A stretch of DNA of 64,000 nucleotides from Solilutibacter tolerans. GTDB taxonomy: Bacteria > Pseudomonadota > Gammaproteobacteria > Xanthomonadales > Xanthomonadaceae. The position numbers and the translations under genes were made by a program. The stretch covers positions 310,001 to 374,000 of the forward strand of contig NZ_FTLW01000003.1 in the NCBI RefSeq assembly GCF_900155935.1. Direction: 5' to 3'. How positions within the stretch are numbered: the stretch's first letter is position 1; every line of letters begins with the position of its first letter. The notes under the pieces are model-generated. The model was not told the DNA's origin. It searched no databases and saw only the letters and a list, made by a program, of their open reading frames with translations. Below are positions 1 through 8,314 of this stretch, piece by piece.

Positions 1-36
1 ATCGTCGAAATCGTGCATGCGTTGGGCGGCGGCTGA
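1..36 (+). CDS. thiS: C-terminal end of probable sulfur carrier protein ThiS (partial)
   Basis: The window opens in frame with the codons IVEIVHALGGG followed by TGA at 34-36. ThiS proteins end in a Gly-Gly that is adenylated and thiocarboxylated to carry sulfur to the thiazole synthase ThiG, and VEIV-(x)3-GGG resembles the usual ThiS tail. The thiG gene follows at 652 on the same strand, which supports the call. Only eleven residues are visible, so this rests on the tail motif and context. Confidence 0.6.
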   Translation: MVEIVHALGGG

Positions 37-301
37 GACTTCACGCGGACAACGAAAACCAAAAGAAAAACGGCCACTTACCGTCATCGCTACGCATTCA
101 GCGACCTTCCCAAAGCCGTCGATGAACGGTCACGTTTTTACGTTGCAATCGTCGCTCGGCCGGGAGTAAGGTGGATCTGCCGACGCGGCTTATGCCGGTC
201 TGCTCCGGATGCCCTGATGCCGCGGCTTGGTGCCGCCCGCCCGCATCCCCTGCGATCGGTCTGCCGTGTTGGCCCCCATTCGCCACGCAAGGAGACTTTG
301 C

Positions 302-520
302 ATGTTCGAAGAGCGTTCACCCAGTGAAGTGGATAGCCTGATGAAGCACAGCGTCGAGTTCAGGCAACTGTATTTCCATCATCAAGAACTCGACAAAAAG
401 GTCAACGATGCCGAACTCGGCGTCCTGCCACTCGGTGACATGGAATTGACGCAAATGAAGCGCGAGAAACTGGCCGCCAAGGAGCGCCTGATCTCGATGG
501 CTAACCGCATAGAGGCCTGA
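302..520 (+). CDS. YdcH / DUF465 small helical protein
   Basis: A 72-residue, highly charged helical protein. The C-terminal half reads LTQMKREKLAAKERL, which fits the DUF465 (YdcH/SlyX-like) family of short two-helix proteins of unknown function. The start at 302 is chosen because AAGGAG lies about 8 bases upstream; an in-frame start at 227 would add 25 residues unlike the family. It sits between the thiS tail and thiG, an unusual place for this gene. No signal peptide or membrane segment is visible. Confidence 0.8.
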   Translation: MFEERSPSEVDSLMKHSVEFRQLYFHHQELDKKVNDAELGVLPLGDMELTQMKREKLAAKERLISMANRIEA

Positions 521-535
521 CGTAACGCAGGCTTT

Positions 536-570
536 CCCGCATAGCCACCAGGATGAGGTGGCTGTGCGGG
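536..570. other. Strong hairpin after ydcH
   Basis: Bases 536-549 pair with 557-570 as a 14-bp stem containing one G-T pair around a 7-base loop. A second, smaller hairpin follows (GGGGTT at 73-78 beyond 500 pairing with AACCCC at 587-592). There is no T-run, so a classic intrinsic terminator is not supported. A processing site, attenuator or leader structure ahead of thiG is possible; the bases do not resemble a TPP riboswitch. Confidence 0.5.
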
Positions 571-651
571 CCGGGGTTCATCGGTAAACCCCATCACGCC
601 TAGAGCGTCCCGTAGCTCGTGCCCACGTCGCCGCTGGGCCATAATTCACGG

Positions 652-1446
652 ATGCAGACCTTCCCCGACCCCAAGCCGCTGGTGATCGCCGGCAAGACCT
701 ATCGTTCGCGCCTGTTGACCGGCACCGGCAAGTTCAAGGATCTCGAAGAAACCCGCGCCGCGACCGAAGCCGCGGCTGCCGAAATCGTCACCGTGGCCAT
801 TCGCCGCAGCAACATCGGGCAAAACCCGGGCGAGCCCAACCTGCTCGATGTCATCCCGCCGGACAGGTACACCATCCTGCCCAACACCGCGGGTTGCTAT
901 ACGGCCGAAGAGGCGGTGCGCACCTGCCGCTTGGCACGCGAGCTGTTGGACGGCCATAACTTGGTGAAACTCGAAGTCCTGGGCGACCAACGCACCCTGT
1001 ATCCCGACGTCGTGCAGACGCTCGCCGCCGCACAGACACTGGTCGATGACGGCTTCGAGGTCATGGTCTACACCAGTGACGATCCTCTCCTCGCCAAGCG
1101 CCTGGAAGAGATCGGCTGCGTGGCGGTGATGCCGCTGGCTGCGCCGATCGGCTCGGGGCTGGGCGTGCAGAACAAGTACAACCTGATCGAGATCGTCGAG
1201 AACGCAAAGGTGCCGATCATCGTCGATGCGGGCGTTGGCACCGCGAGTGACGCGGCGATAGCGATGGAACTCGGCTGTGACGGCGTGCTGATGAACACCG
1301 CAATCGCCGGCGCGAAAGAGCCCGTGCGCATGGCGCATGCGATGAAGCTGGCGGTGGATGCTGGCCGCGAGGCCTTCCTTGCTGGCCGCATCCCGCGCAA
1401 GCGTTTCGCCAGCGCGTCCTCGCCGATTGATGGCTTGATCGGCTGA
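652..1446 (+). CDS. thiG: Thiazole synthase ThiG
   Basis: 264 residues, normal for ThiG, which condenses DXP, dehydroglycine and ThiS-thiocarboxylate into the thiazole phosphate of thiamine in the cytoplasm. The TIM-barrel is complete: the [20 protein letters not shown] signature lies near residues 78-97, the lysine expected to form the imine with DXP is K106 in LVKLEVLGD, and the phosphate-binding GVGTASDA and MNTAIA loops follow. The start at 652 gives the family N-terminus; an earlier ATG at 619 would add 11 odd residues. trmB follows after one base, so the two are co-transcribed. Confidence 0.96.
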   Translation: MQTFPDPKPLVIAGKTYRSRLLTGTGKFKDLEETRAATEAAAAEIVTVAIRRSNIGQNPGEPNLLDVIPPDRYTILPNTAGCYTAEEAVRTCRLARELLDGHNLVKLEVLGDQRTLYPDVVQTLAAAQTLVDDGFEVMVYTSDDPLLAKRLEEIGCVAVMPLAAPIGSGLGVQNKYNLIEIVENAKVPIIVDAGVGTASDAAIAMELGCDGVLMNTAIAGAKEPVRMAHAMKLAVDAGREAFLAGRIPRKRFASASSPIDGLIG

Positions 1447-1447
1447 G

Positions 1448-2215
1448 ATGACCGACCCTTTTTCCAGCGAAGGCGCGAAAGCGCCACCCAAGCCGTTCAC
1501 GGTCGAGGAAGGCAAGCGCCGTGTGCGCAGTTTCGTGTTGCGCCAGGGCCGCTTCACGCCCGCGCAGCAACGCGCCTTCGATGCGTTGTGGCCGCGATTC
1601 GGACTGAATTATGTGGGCGAGCCACGTGATTTTGATGCAACGTTCGGTCGCAGCGCAAAACGCATCATGGAGATCGGCTTCGGCAATGGCGAAGCGTTTC
1701 GTTTTTCTGCTGAGCTGGACCCTGATCGCGATCACATCGGTATCGAAGTGCATGCACCGGGCGTCGGTCGCTTGCTCAACGCGCTGGATGCCGACGATGC
1801 ACGCAACGCACGCCTCTATCACCACGACGCGGTGGAAGTACTGGAGAACGAAGTAGCCGACGGCAGCCTCGACGAAATCCGCATCTACTTCCCCGACCCT
1901 TGGCACAAGAAGCGCCATAACAAGCGTCGCTTGGTAAACCCAGAGTTCGCCGCGCTGCTGGTGCGCAAGCTGAGTCCCGACGGTCGCCTGCATCTTGCCA
2001 CTGACTGGGCGGACTACGCCGAGCAGATGTGGGACGTGCTGGATGCGACAGCCGGCATCGTCAATCGCGCCGGCCCGCGCGGCCATGTGCCGCGTCCCGA
2101 CTGGCGACCGCAGACGCATTTTGAATCTCGCGGCCAACGTCTGGGGCATGGTGTCTGGGACCTGCTCTACGATCGTGACGGCAGTGTCGCGCCATCTTCA
2201 GCACCGGCCCGCTAA
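1448..2215 (+). CDS. trmB: tRNA (guanine-N7-)-methyltransferase TrmB
   Basis: 255 residues. TrmB makes m7G46 in the variable loop of tRNAs from S-adenosylmethionine. The SAM-binding motif [12 protein letters not shown] lies near residue 75, and the family signature [15 protein letters not shown] near residue 147 supplies the catalytic Asp and tRNA-contacting basic residues. It starts immediately after thiG, so it is translationally linked to the thiamine gene, an arrangement common in xanthomonads. Confidence 0.95.
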   Translation: MTDPFSSEGAKAPPKPFTVEEGKRRVRSFVLRQGRFTPAQQRAFDALWPRFGLNYVGEPRDFDATFGRSAKRIMEIGFGNGEAFRFSAELDPDRDHIGIEVHAPGVGRLLNALDADDARNARLYHHDAVEVLENEVADGSLDEIRIYFPDPWHKKRHNKRRLVNPEFAALLVRKLSPDGRLHLATDWADYAEQMWDVLDATAGIVNRAGPRGHVPRPDWRPQTHFESRGQRLGHGVWDLLYDRDGSVAPSSAPAR

Positions 2216-2244
2216 GCTGCCCCGAACTCCGACTCCCTGACGCG

Positions 2245-4083
2245 ATGGACACCGCCCTTACTCTCACCACCGACATGAAGCTCGTCCTCGGGCTGGTGGT
2301 GATGACGATGGTCCTGTTCTTGTTCGACCGCCTGCGCGCGGATCTGGTCGCGCTGGTGGTACTGGTATTGCTCGGCCTGACGGGGCTGGTGGCGCCCGAG
2401 GATCTGTTCGGCGGGTTCGCCGGCAACGCGGTGATCAGCATCATCGCAACGATGATCCTGGGCGCAGGGCTTGAGCGCACAGGCGCGCTTAATCGACTCG
2501 CCGGTTGGCTGCTCCGACGCGCCGACGGCAGCGAACGCAAGCTGCTGTTCCTGACCAGCGCGGTCGCGGGCCTCAATTCTTCGATCATGCAGAACCCGGC
2601 GGTGATGGCGCTGTACCTGCCGGTCGCTTCGCGCCTGTCCGCGCGTACCGGCGTCGCACTCTCGCGCATGCTGCTGCCGATCGCGGCCGCCATCGTGATG
2701 GGCGGCGGTTTGACGATGGTCGGCAACTCACCGCTGATCCTGCTCAACGATTTGCTGATTTCGGCCAATGCCAACCTGCCCTCTGGCGCAGTCTCGCTCT
2801 CACCGCTCAAAATGTTTGCGCCGCTGCCGATTGGTCTGGCGCTGCTGGTGTTATCGCTCGTGTATTTCCGCTGGCAGGGTGATCGCGTACTCAGTCATGA
2901 AGGCGACAGCGGTGTCACCCCGGGCCGCACGCAAAGTTATTTCGCGCAGGCTTACGGTATCGATGGCGATGTGTTCGAGCTCACCGTCAGCGCCGACAGC
3001 CCACTGGTCGGCATGACCTTGGGCGAAGCCGAAGCACTAACCGGCGCACCATTGGTACTGGCGTTGAAATCCAGCGAAGAAGCGCGCCTCGCGCCGCCCG
3101 CCGAAACGCGCATCTGGGTCGGCGACGTGATCGGTGCAATGGGCCCGCGTGAGGCCATCGCGGATTTCTCACAGACCAACTTCCTGCGCATGAGCTCGCG
3201 CCTGCGCCAGTTTGCAGATCTGTTCAACCCGAGCCGCGCAGGCATCGCCGAAGCCGTCATCCCGCCCAACTCGCGTTTCATCGGCAAGACGGCCAGCGAT
3301 CTGCAGCTACGCAAAAAATATCGTCTGAGCCTGCTCGCGGTGAATCGCGACAAGGAAGTAATTCGCGACGGCGTGCGCAAGTTGCCACTGCGTGCGGGTG
3401 ACATGCTGGTGCTGCACAGCATTTGGCGCAGCCTGGGCGATGCAGCATCGAAAAAGGATTTCGTCGTCGTCACCGATTACCCGAAAGGTGAGCAGCGTCC
3501 GCACAAGTTCAAGATCGCCATGGGCATCTTCGCGGTGACGATGTTGATCGCGCTTTCCTCGCGCATCCCGGTACCGATCGCGCTGATGACCGGCGTCGCC
3601 GGCATGTTGCTGGCGGGCGTGCTCAACATGGACGAGGCCTATGCCTCGATCAACTGGAAGACCGTGTTCCTGATGGCCTGTCTGATTCCACTTGGCTGGG
3701 CGATGGATTCTTCCGGCGCTGCCGCCTGGATCGCGGGCCATACGATCGACAAGATTCCTGAAGGCACGCCGCTGTGGTTGATCGAAATCGCGCTGGCGAT
3801 CTTGACCGTCGCGTTCTCGCTGGTGGTCAGTCATGTCGGCGCGACCATCATGATGGTGCCGCTCGCCATCAATCTGGCGCTCGCTGCAAACGGAAACCCG
3901 ATGGTGTTTGCGTTGATCGTGGCGTTGTCCGCCTCCAACAACTTCATGACCGCGACCAATCCGGTGATCTCAATGGTGGTCGGCCCCGGCAACTACAGCC
4001 AGCGTGATTTGTGGCGGCTTGGCCTGCCGCTATCGCTGCTGTACACCGCCGTGATCGTGATGATGGTGAACCTGCTCTGGTGA
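2245..4083 (+). CDS. SLC13-type anion permease with RCK_C domains
   Basis: 612 residues. An N-terminal block of membrane helices (about 1-215) and a C-terminal block (about 425-612) flank a soluble stretch (about 230-415) with two TrkA-C/RCK_C-like modules (FELTVSADSPLVG... and AVIPPNSRFIGKTASDL...). This layout is that of the SLC13/DASS sodium-coupled dicarboxylate or sulfate carriers. Repeats such as NSSIMQNPAVMALYLP and SASNNFMTATNPV resemble the paired SNT-like substrate/Na+ motifs. The substrate cannot be read from sequence; sulfate is plausible. A start at 2275 is possible. Confidence 0.85.
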   Translation: MDTALTLTTDMKLVLGLVVMTMVLFLFDRLRADLVALVVLVLLGLTGLVAPEDLFGGFAGNAVISIIATMILGAGLERTGALNRLAGWLLRRADGSERKLLFLTSAVAGLNSSIMQNPAVMALYLPVASRLSARTGVALSRMLLPIAAAIVMGGGLTMVGNSPLILLNDLLISANANLPSGAVSLSPLKMFAPLPIGLALLVLSLVYFRWQGDRVLSHEGDSGVTPGRTQSYFAQAYGIDGDVFELTVSADSPLVGMTLGEAEALTGAPLVLALKSSEEARLAPPAETRIWVGDVIGAMGPREAIADFSQTNFLRMSSRLRQFADLFNPSRAGIAEAVIPPNSRFIGKTASDLQLRKKYRLSLLAVNRDKEVIRDGVRKLPLRAGDMLVLHSIWRSLGDAASKKDFVVVTDYPKGEQRPHKFKIAMGIFAVTMLIALSSRIPVPIALMTGVAGMLLAGVLNMDEAYASINWKTVFLMACLIPLGWAMDSSGAAAWIAGHTIDKIPEGTPLWLIEIALAILTVAFSLVVSHVGATIMMVPLAINLALAANGNPMVFALIVALSASNNFMTATNPVISMVVGPGNYSQRDLWRLGLPLSLLYTAVIVMMVNLLW

Positions 4084-4086
4084 CGG

Positions 4087-4416
4087 TCAATCGCCTGCAG
4101 GAACCACTTCGCCATCGCGCACGGTGACATCGACCGGCTGCAAGGATTGGCCGCGACACGGCCCCGCTACGCATTGACCGCCCATCAGTTCAAAGCTGGC
4201 ACCATGCACGGCGCAGACCAGCAGACCATCGCGACTCTTCAGGAACTGCCCTGGTGCCCAATCCAGGCGGCGACCGGCATGCGGGCACACATTCAGCCAA
4301 GCGCGTACACCATCGCCATCGCGATGCACGATGACCGATTCGGCTAGGCCATCGACCGTCATTTCCGTTTCGACGAATCCGCCTGATTCAATCATTTCCA
4401 GCTTGATTCCCGACAT
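4087..4416 (-). CDS. Rieske [2Fe-2S] ferredoxin-like protein
   Basis: 109 residues forming one soluble Rieske domain. The cluster ligands are C44-x-H46 in CPHAGRRLDW and C68-x2-H71 in CAVHGASF, with two histidines and two cysteines as in NirD-type and dioxygenase ferredoxins. There is no transmembrane anchor or Tat signal, so it acts in the cytoplasm as an electron carrier or small subunit. An AAGGAGC site precedes the start. It is convergent with the SLC13 gene three bases away and no partner reductase or oxygenase lies nearby. Confidence 0.88.
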   Translation of the reverse strand: MSGIKLEMIESGGFVETEMTVDGLAESVIVHRDGDGVRAWLNVCPHAGRRLDWAPGQFLKSRDGLLVCAVHGASFELMGGQCVAGPCRGQSLQPVDVTVRDGEVVPAGD

Positions 4417-4493
4417 CGTTTAACGCGCTCCTTACATCTCGACCGGCGCCTCGCCGGATACTATTCCACCCGATTCCTGGGCTGGAGTCTTCG

Positions 4494-4778
4494 ATGTTCG
4501 CACAGTGGTTGCACCATCCGCATGTCACCCGGTTACAGGCGCGTTTCGCCGCCCGTCGGCCGCGCAATGCCTTCGCACGCGTGCTGGTTGCATTGGTTGG
4601 CGTTGCACTCTTGTTGATTTTGCTGGTGCTGGGTGCCGTACTGGGCGTGGCGATGCTGATAGGTGCGACAATTTGGCGCGCACTGCGTCAACGTGGCCGC
4701 CCGCAAGCGACCCCCGGGCGCGTGATCGAAGGCGAATATCGACACGCACGCCACGGCGTGCTGCCGCACCCTCACTGA
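4494..4778 (+). CDS. Small membrane protein of unknown function
   Basis: 94 residues. A basic N-terminus (RLQARFAARRPRNAF) is followed by one long hydrophobic stretch at about 29-62 that could be one or two helices, then a basic tail ending in a GRVIEGEYR motif. I do not recognise the family beyond an inner-membrane protein. It lies 12 bases upstream of the FAH-family gene on the same strand and is probably co-transcribed with it. Confidence 0.65.
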   Translation: MFAQWLHHPHVTRLQARFAARRPRNAFARVLVALVGVALLLILLVLGAVLGVAMLIGATIWRALRQRGRPQATPGRVIEGEYRHARHGVLPHPH

Positions 4779-4790
4779 GCTCACCGCAGC

Positions 4791-5528
4791 ATGACTGACA
4801 TCGTTCCTGCGCATGCGCCGGTGTGTCTGGACGTGCAAGGTGCGGCGGATTTGGGCGATGCTGCTTTCCCGATTCGCCGCATCTACTGCGTGGGGCGCAA
4901 TTTTGCTGACCATGCGCGAGAGATGGGCGCCGAAGTCGCCGCATCGAAAGCCGAGCGCGGCACTCCGGTGTTCTTCCTCAAACCGGCGGATGCGGTGGTC
5001 ACCGATGGTGTGGTGCCCTACCCGCCTGGCACCGAAGACCTGCATCACGAAGTGGAACTGATCGTCGCATTGGGCACCGACGCGCCGTCCGGCATACTGG
5101 ACCGCGTGAGCGCCGAATCGTTGGTATTGGGATACGGCATCGGCCTGGATTTGACCCGCCGTGATTTGCAGGCCATCGCCAAATCCAAAGGGCTGCCCTG
5201 GGACACTGGCAAGAGCTTCGATGCCTGTGCCGTGGCCAGCCCACTGCTGCTGACATCCGAACTACCGGACATCGATACGCTTGGGCTGTCCTTGCAAGTC
5301 AATGGCGAACTGCGCCAGCAAGGACGCTTCGTCGATTGGGTATGGGACGTGCCCGACATCCTGATCGAACTCTCTCGCCTGTATTCACTCAAAGCCGGCG
5401 ACCTTATCTACATGGGCACGCCGGCGGGCGTTGCCGCCCTGCACCCGGGCGATCACTTCATCGCCGCCTTGGACGGCACTGACCTGCGATTGCAAGGCAC
5501 CGTGGTAGATCGCCGCTCAAACCGGTAA
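4791..5528 (+). CDS. Fumarylacetoacetate hydrolase-family enzyme (FAHD1-like)
   Basis: 245 residues, cytoplasmic. The FAH fold is shown by IYCVGRNFADHAREMG (about 31-46), the divalent-metal ligands E87 and E89 in HHEVEL plus D120 in GIGLDLTRRD, and YMGTPAGV near the end. The length matches FAHD1-type acylpyruvate hydrolase/oxaloacetate decarboxylases rather than the longer catechol-pathway hydratases. The exact substrate is not determined by these motifs. Confidence 0.88.
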   Translation: MTDIVPAHAPVCLDVQGAADLGDAAFPIRRIYCVGRNFADHAREMGAEVAASKAERGTPVFFLKPADAVVTDGVVPYPPGTEDLHHEVELIVALGTDAPSGILDRVSAESLVLGYGIGLDLTRRDLQAIAKSKGLPWDTGKSFDACAVASPLLLTSELPDIDTLGLSLQVNGELRQQGRFVDWVWDVPDILIELSRLYSLKAGDLIYMGTPAGVAALHPGDHFIAALDGTDLRLQGTVVDRRSNR

Positions 5529-5588
5529 GCTGAATTTGCCGCGCGTCACAGTTTGCGGCCTCCATTCCAAACAATAAGAGAACACAAC

Positions 5589-5990
5589 ATGGGCATGATC
5601 AGCGAATTCAAGGAATTCATCTCCAAAGGCAACGTGCTCGACCTGGCGGTCGGTGTGGTCATCGGTGCGGCCTTCGGCAAGATCGTCACGGCATTGGTGG
5701 ACGGCATCATCATGCCCTTCATCAGCATGATCACCGGTGGCGTCAATGTCAGTGATTGGAAACACGTGATCACGCCTGCACAGATCGGCGCGGACGGCAA
5801 GGAAATCGCCGCCGAAGTCGCCATCAAGTACGGCGCGTTGTTCCAAACGATCATCGATTTTTTGATCATCGCGTTCGTGATTTTCCTCGTGATCAAGGCC
5901 TACAACCGTATGCGCGCACCGGCTGCAGACGCTGCACCGCCGGAAGACGTGCTGTTGCTGCGCGAGATTCGCGATTCGCTGAAGAAGTAA
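5589..5990 (+). CDS. mscL: Large-conductance mechanosensitive channel MscL
   Basis: 133 residues, the usual MscL length. It opens under membrane tension to release solutes on hypo-osmotic shock; the channel is a homopentamer in the inner membrane. The N-terminal amphipathic helix [22 protein letters not shown] leads into TM1 ([23 protein letters not shown]), a periplasmic loop, TM2 (about 82-105) and a cytoplasmic helix ending RDSLKK. The start at 5589 matches the conserved N-terminus; an in-frame start at 5553 would add 12 unrelated residues. Confidence 0.96.
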   Translation: MGMISEFKEFISKGNVLDLAVGVVIGAAFGKIVTALVDGIIMPFISMITGGVNVSDWKHVITPAQIGADGKEIAAEVAIKYGALFQTIIDFLIIAFVIFLVIKAYNRMRAPAADAAPPEDVLLLREIRDSLKK

Positions 5991-6078
5991 TCGCCATCTA
6001 ATCCGCCATTCGCTGGCGGATGCGGCATCGAAGCCACGCGCGTTATGCTCGTGGCTTCGTCGTTTCTGGAACCTGCCG

Positions 6079-7518
6079 ATGCATGTCGCCCGATTGTCGT
6101 TGTCGCTGGCTGCCGCCCTCGCCCTATCCGCCCCGTTGTCATTCGATGCACAGGCGACATCGCCCATCATGAGTGAAGGCAACAACGGCGTATCGGCTGC
6201 AGCCATGAAGCAAGCCGACATCCTGCGAGAAGCAGCCCTGCACGATGAGACGGCATGGCATGTGCTGGAGTCACTGACAACGGAAGTAGGCCCGCGTGTG
6301 GCCGGCAGCGAAGCCGATGCACGCGCCGTCACTTGGATGGTCGCGAAGTTCAAGGCTCTCGGCTTCGACAAAGTATGGACCGAGCCGGTGACGTTCCCGA
6401 AATGGGTGCGTCGCAGTGAGTCGGCCGCCATTGTCGGCGCCAGCGCACAACCGTTGCATGTGACTGCGCTGGGCGGCAGCGCCGGTGGCATAGTCACGGG
6501 CGAGATTGTCCGCTTCGCGACGCTCGCTGAGCTGGAAGCTGCACCTGCCGGCTCGCTGACAGGCAAGATCGCCTTCCTCGATTACCGCATGGAGCGCATG
6601 AAGGATGGCAGCGGCTACGGACCTGGTTCGCGTGGTCGCAGTCGCGGCCCTTCTGCAGCGATCCGTGCCGGCGCAAGTGCGTATCTGATGCGTTCGGTAG
6701 GCACCGATGACCATCGCAATCCGCACACCGGCATGACGCGCTATGACGAAGGCTTGACGCCTGCGCCCGCCGCCGCTGTCTCCAACCCCGATGCTGATCA
6801 ACTGGCGCGCTTGTTGAAGCGCGGTGCGGTGCAGGTCAAGCTGGCACTTGATTGTGGATGGGATGGCGAATACACCTCGCAGAACGTGATCGCGGAAATC
6901 CGCGGCCGCGGCAAGCCCGATGAAGTCGTGGGCATCGGTGGTCACTTGGACTCTTGGGATTTGGGCACCGGCGCGATCGACGACGGCGCGGGCATCGCGA
7001 TCACCACTGCTGCGGCGCTTCTCATCAAGCAGCAGCCGATGCGCCCGTTGCGCACCATTCGAGTAATTGCCTTCGCCAACGAAGAGCAAGGACTGCATGG
7101 TGGCCGTGCATATGCCGAGGCACACAACGCAACGGTGGCGAAGCATCAAATCATGGCGGAAAGCGACTTCGGTGCCGGTCGCATCTACGCGATCACTTTC
7201 AGTGAAAGTGGGCGCGACAGCGCAGCCGCTAAACAGATCGAAACGGCATTGGCGCCACTTGGCATCACGCCGGCGACCGAAGGTGGACCCGGGCCTGACG
7301 TGATCGCTTCGGCGCAGAACGGTGTGGCCTGGGCGGAACTGCAACAAGACGGCACTGACTACTTCGATCTACACCACACGCCCGACGACACGCTCGACAA
7401 GGTGGATCCGGAGGCGCTGAAGCAAAATGTCGCCGCATACGCGGTTTTCGCTTGGCTGGCGGCGAATGCTAGCGACTCTTTTGGTAGCGCGCCAAAAGCG
7501 GCCGAGACGGCACGCTGA
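6079..7518 (+). CDS. Exported M28-family metallopeptidase (carboxypeptidase Q-like)
   Basis: 479 residues with a cleavable signal peptide ending near FDAQA at residue 26, so it is periplasmic or secreted. A protease-associated insert (about 125-230) precedes the M28 catalytic core. Zinc ligands are visible as H289 and D291 in GGHLDSWD, the Asp in IDDGAG, the Glu pair in NEEQGLHGGR at 335-336, and the C-terminal His in DLHHTPDD. The family removes amino acids or dipeptides from peptides; this subfamily resembles plasma glutamate carboxypeptidase. It ends one base before a convergent gene. Confidence 0.88.
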   Translation: MHVARLSLSLAAALALSAPLSFDAQATSPIMSEGNNGVSAAAMKQADILREAALHDETAWHVLESLTTEVGPRVAGSEADARAVTWMVAKFKALGFDKVWTEPVTFPKWVRRSESAAIVGASAQPLHVTALGGSAGGIVTGEIVRFATLAELEAAPAGSLTGKIAFLDYRMERMKDGSGYGPGSRGRSRGPSAAIRAGASAYLMRSVGTDDHRNPHTGMTRYDEGLTPAPAAAVSNPDADQLARLLKRGAVQVKLALDCGWDGEYTSQNVIAEIRGRGKPDEVVGIGGHLDSWDLGTGAIDDGAGIAITTAAALLIKQQPMRPLRTIRVIAFANEEQGLHGGRAYAEAHNATVAKHQIMAESDFGAGRIYAITFSESGRDSAAAKQIETALAPLGITPATEGGPGPDVIASAQNGVAWAELQQDGTDYFDLHHTPDDTLDKVDPEALKQNVAAYAVFAWLAANASDSFGSAPKAAETAR

Positions 7519-7519
7519 G

Positions 7520-8314
7520 CTACTCGCGTCGACTCGTCCAGGCAGCCAACAACACGGCCGTCGCGGAGGCGACATTGAGACTTTCCACCGCGCCCGTGCC
7601 TGGAATGGATACGCGGCGGTCGCAACGCTGTGCAAATTCGCGATCCATGCCTGCTTGTTCGGCTCCCATCACGTAGATAAGGCGTGGCGGAAGCGGAGAT
7701 GCAAACACATCCTCACCGCCATCGACCAAGGTCGCAGCCAATACGAACCCTGCACGATGCAAGGCATCGGTGTTCGATATTGCATCGCCCATCTGCACCC
7801 ACGGCACGGCTTCTGCGCCGCCTTCCGCCACGCGCGCCGCCGCCCCCGACAATTGCAAATCACTCAACGCAGGCACCAGCAAACCCGCCACCCCAAAGTG
7901 CGCAGCACTGCGCAGGATCGCGCCCAGGTTATGCGGGTTGCCCACACCATCCAACCACAGCCCGCACGCCGGGCCATCGCCCAATCCTGCCAACCAGTCA
8001 TCGAAGCGCATGGGCACTTCACGCAACACATCGGCCACAACACCTTCGTGATGAGTGCTGGCGGCCAGCTTGCGCAGATCGTCCTCGCCTACGATGCGAT
8101 AACCGATGCGATTTGACGCGCACCACTTCAATATCGCCTTGAGGTCCGGGACACGCGACTCGGCAAGATAAAGCTTGCGGAATGCTTGCGGGCGCCGCTC
8201 GAAAGCGGCTTGCACGGCATTGAATCCGTACAGACGCAATTCCTTCGATTCAACCGATGGCGTCACTTGCGTGGCAACGCTTTTGGTGCGTGCTTTATCC
8301 CACGGCGAAGTCAT
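7520..8314 (-). CDS. TrmH/SpoU-family RNA 2'-O-ribose methyltransferase
   Basis: 264 residues. The trefoil-knot SPOUT motifs are complete: motif 1 NPHNLGAILRS (126-136), motif 2 VMGAEQAGM (215-223) and motif 3 SLNVASA (245-251), which bind SAM and form the dimer. An N-terminal L30-like substrate-binding domain (about 25-100) precedes them, as in RlmB-type enzymes. Whether the target is rRNA or tRNA is not clear. Its start overlaps the stop of the RND permease gene by four bases, so the two are translationally coupled. Confidence 0.9.
   Translation of the reverse strand: MTSPWDKARTKSVATQVTPSVESKELRLYGFNAVQAAFERRPQAFRKLYLAESRVPDLKAILKWCASNRIGYRIVGEDDLRKLAASTHHEGVVADVLREVPMRFDDWLAGLGDGPACGLWLDGVGNPHNLGAILRSAAHFGVAGLLVPALSDLQLSGAAARVAEGGAEAVPWVQMGDAISNTDALHRAGFVLAATLVDGGEDVFASPLPPRLIYVMGAEQAGMDREFAQRCDRRVSIPGTGAVESLNVASATAVLLAAWTSRRE

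Noticed and set aside
521-651. TPP riboswitch ahead of thiG
   Set aside because: The region has two hairpins but lacks the conserved THI-box sequence and the CUGAGA motif.
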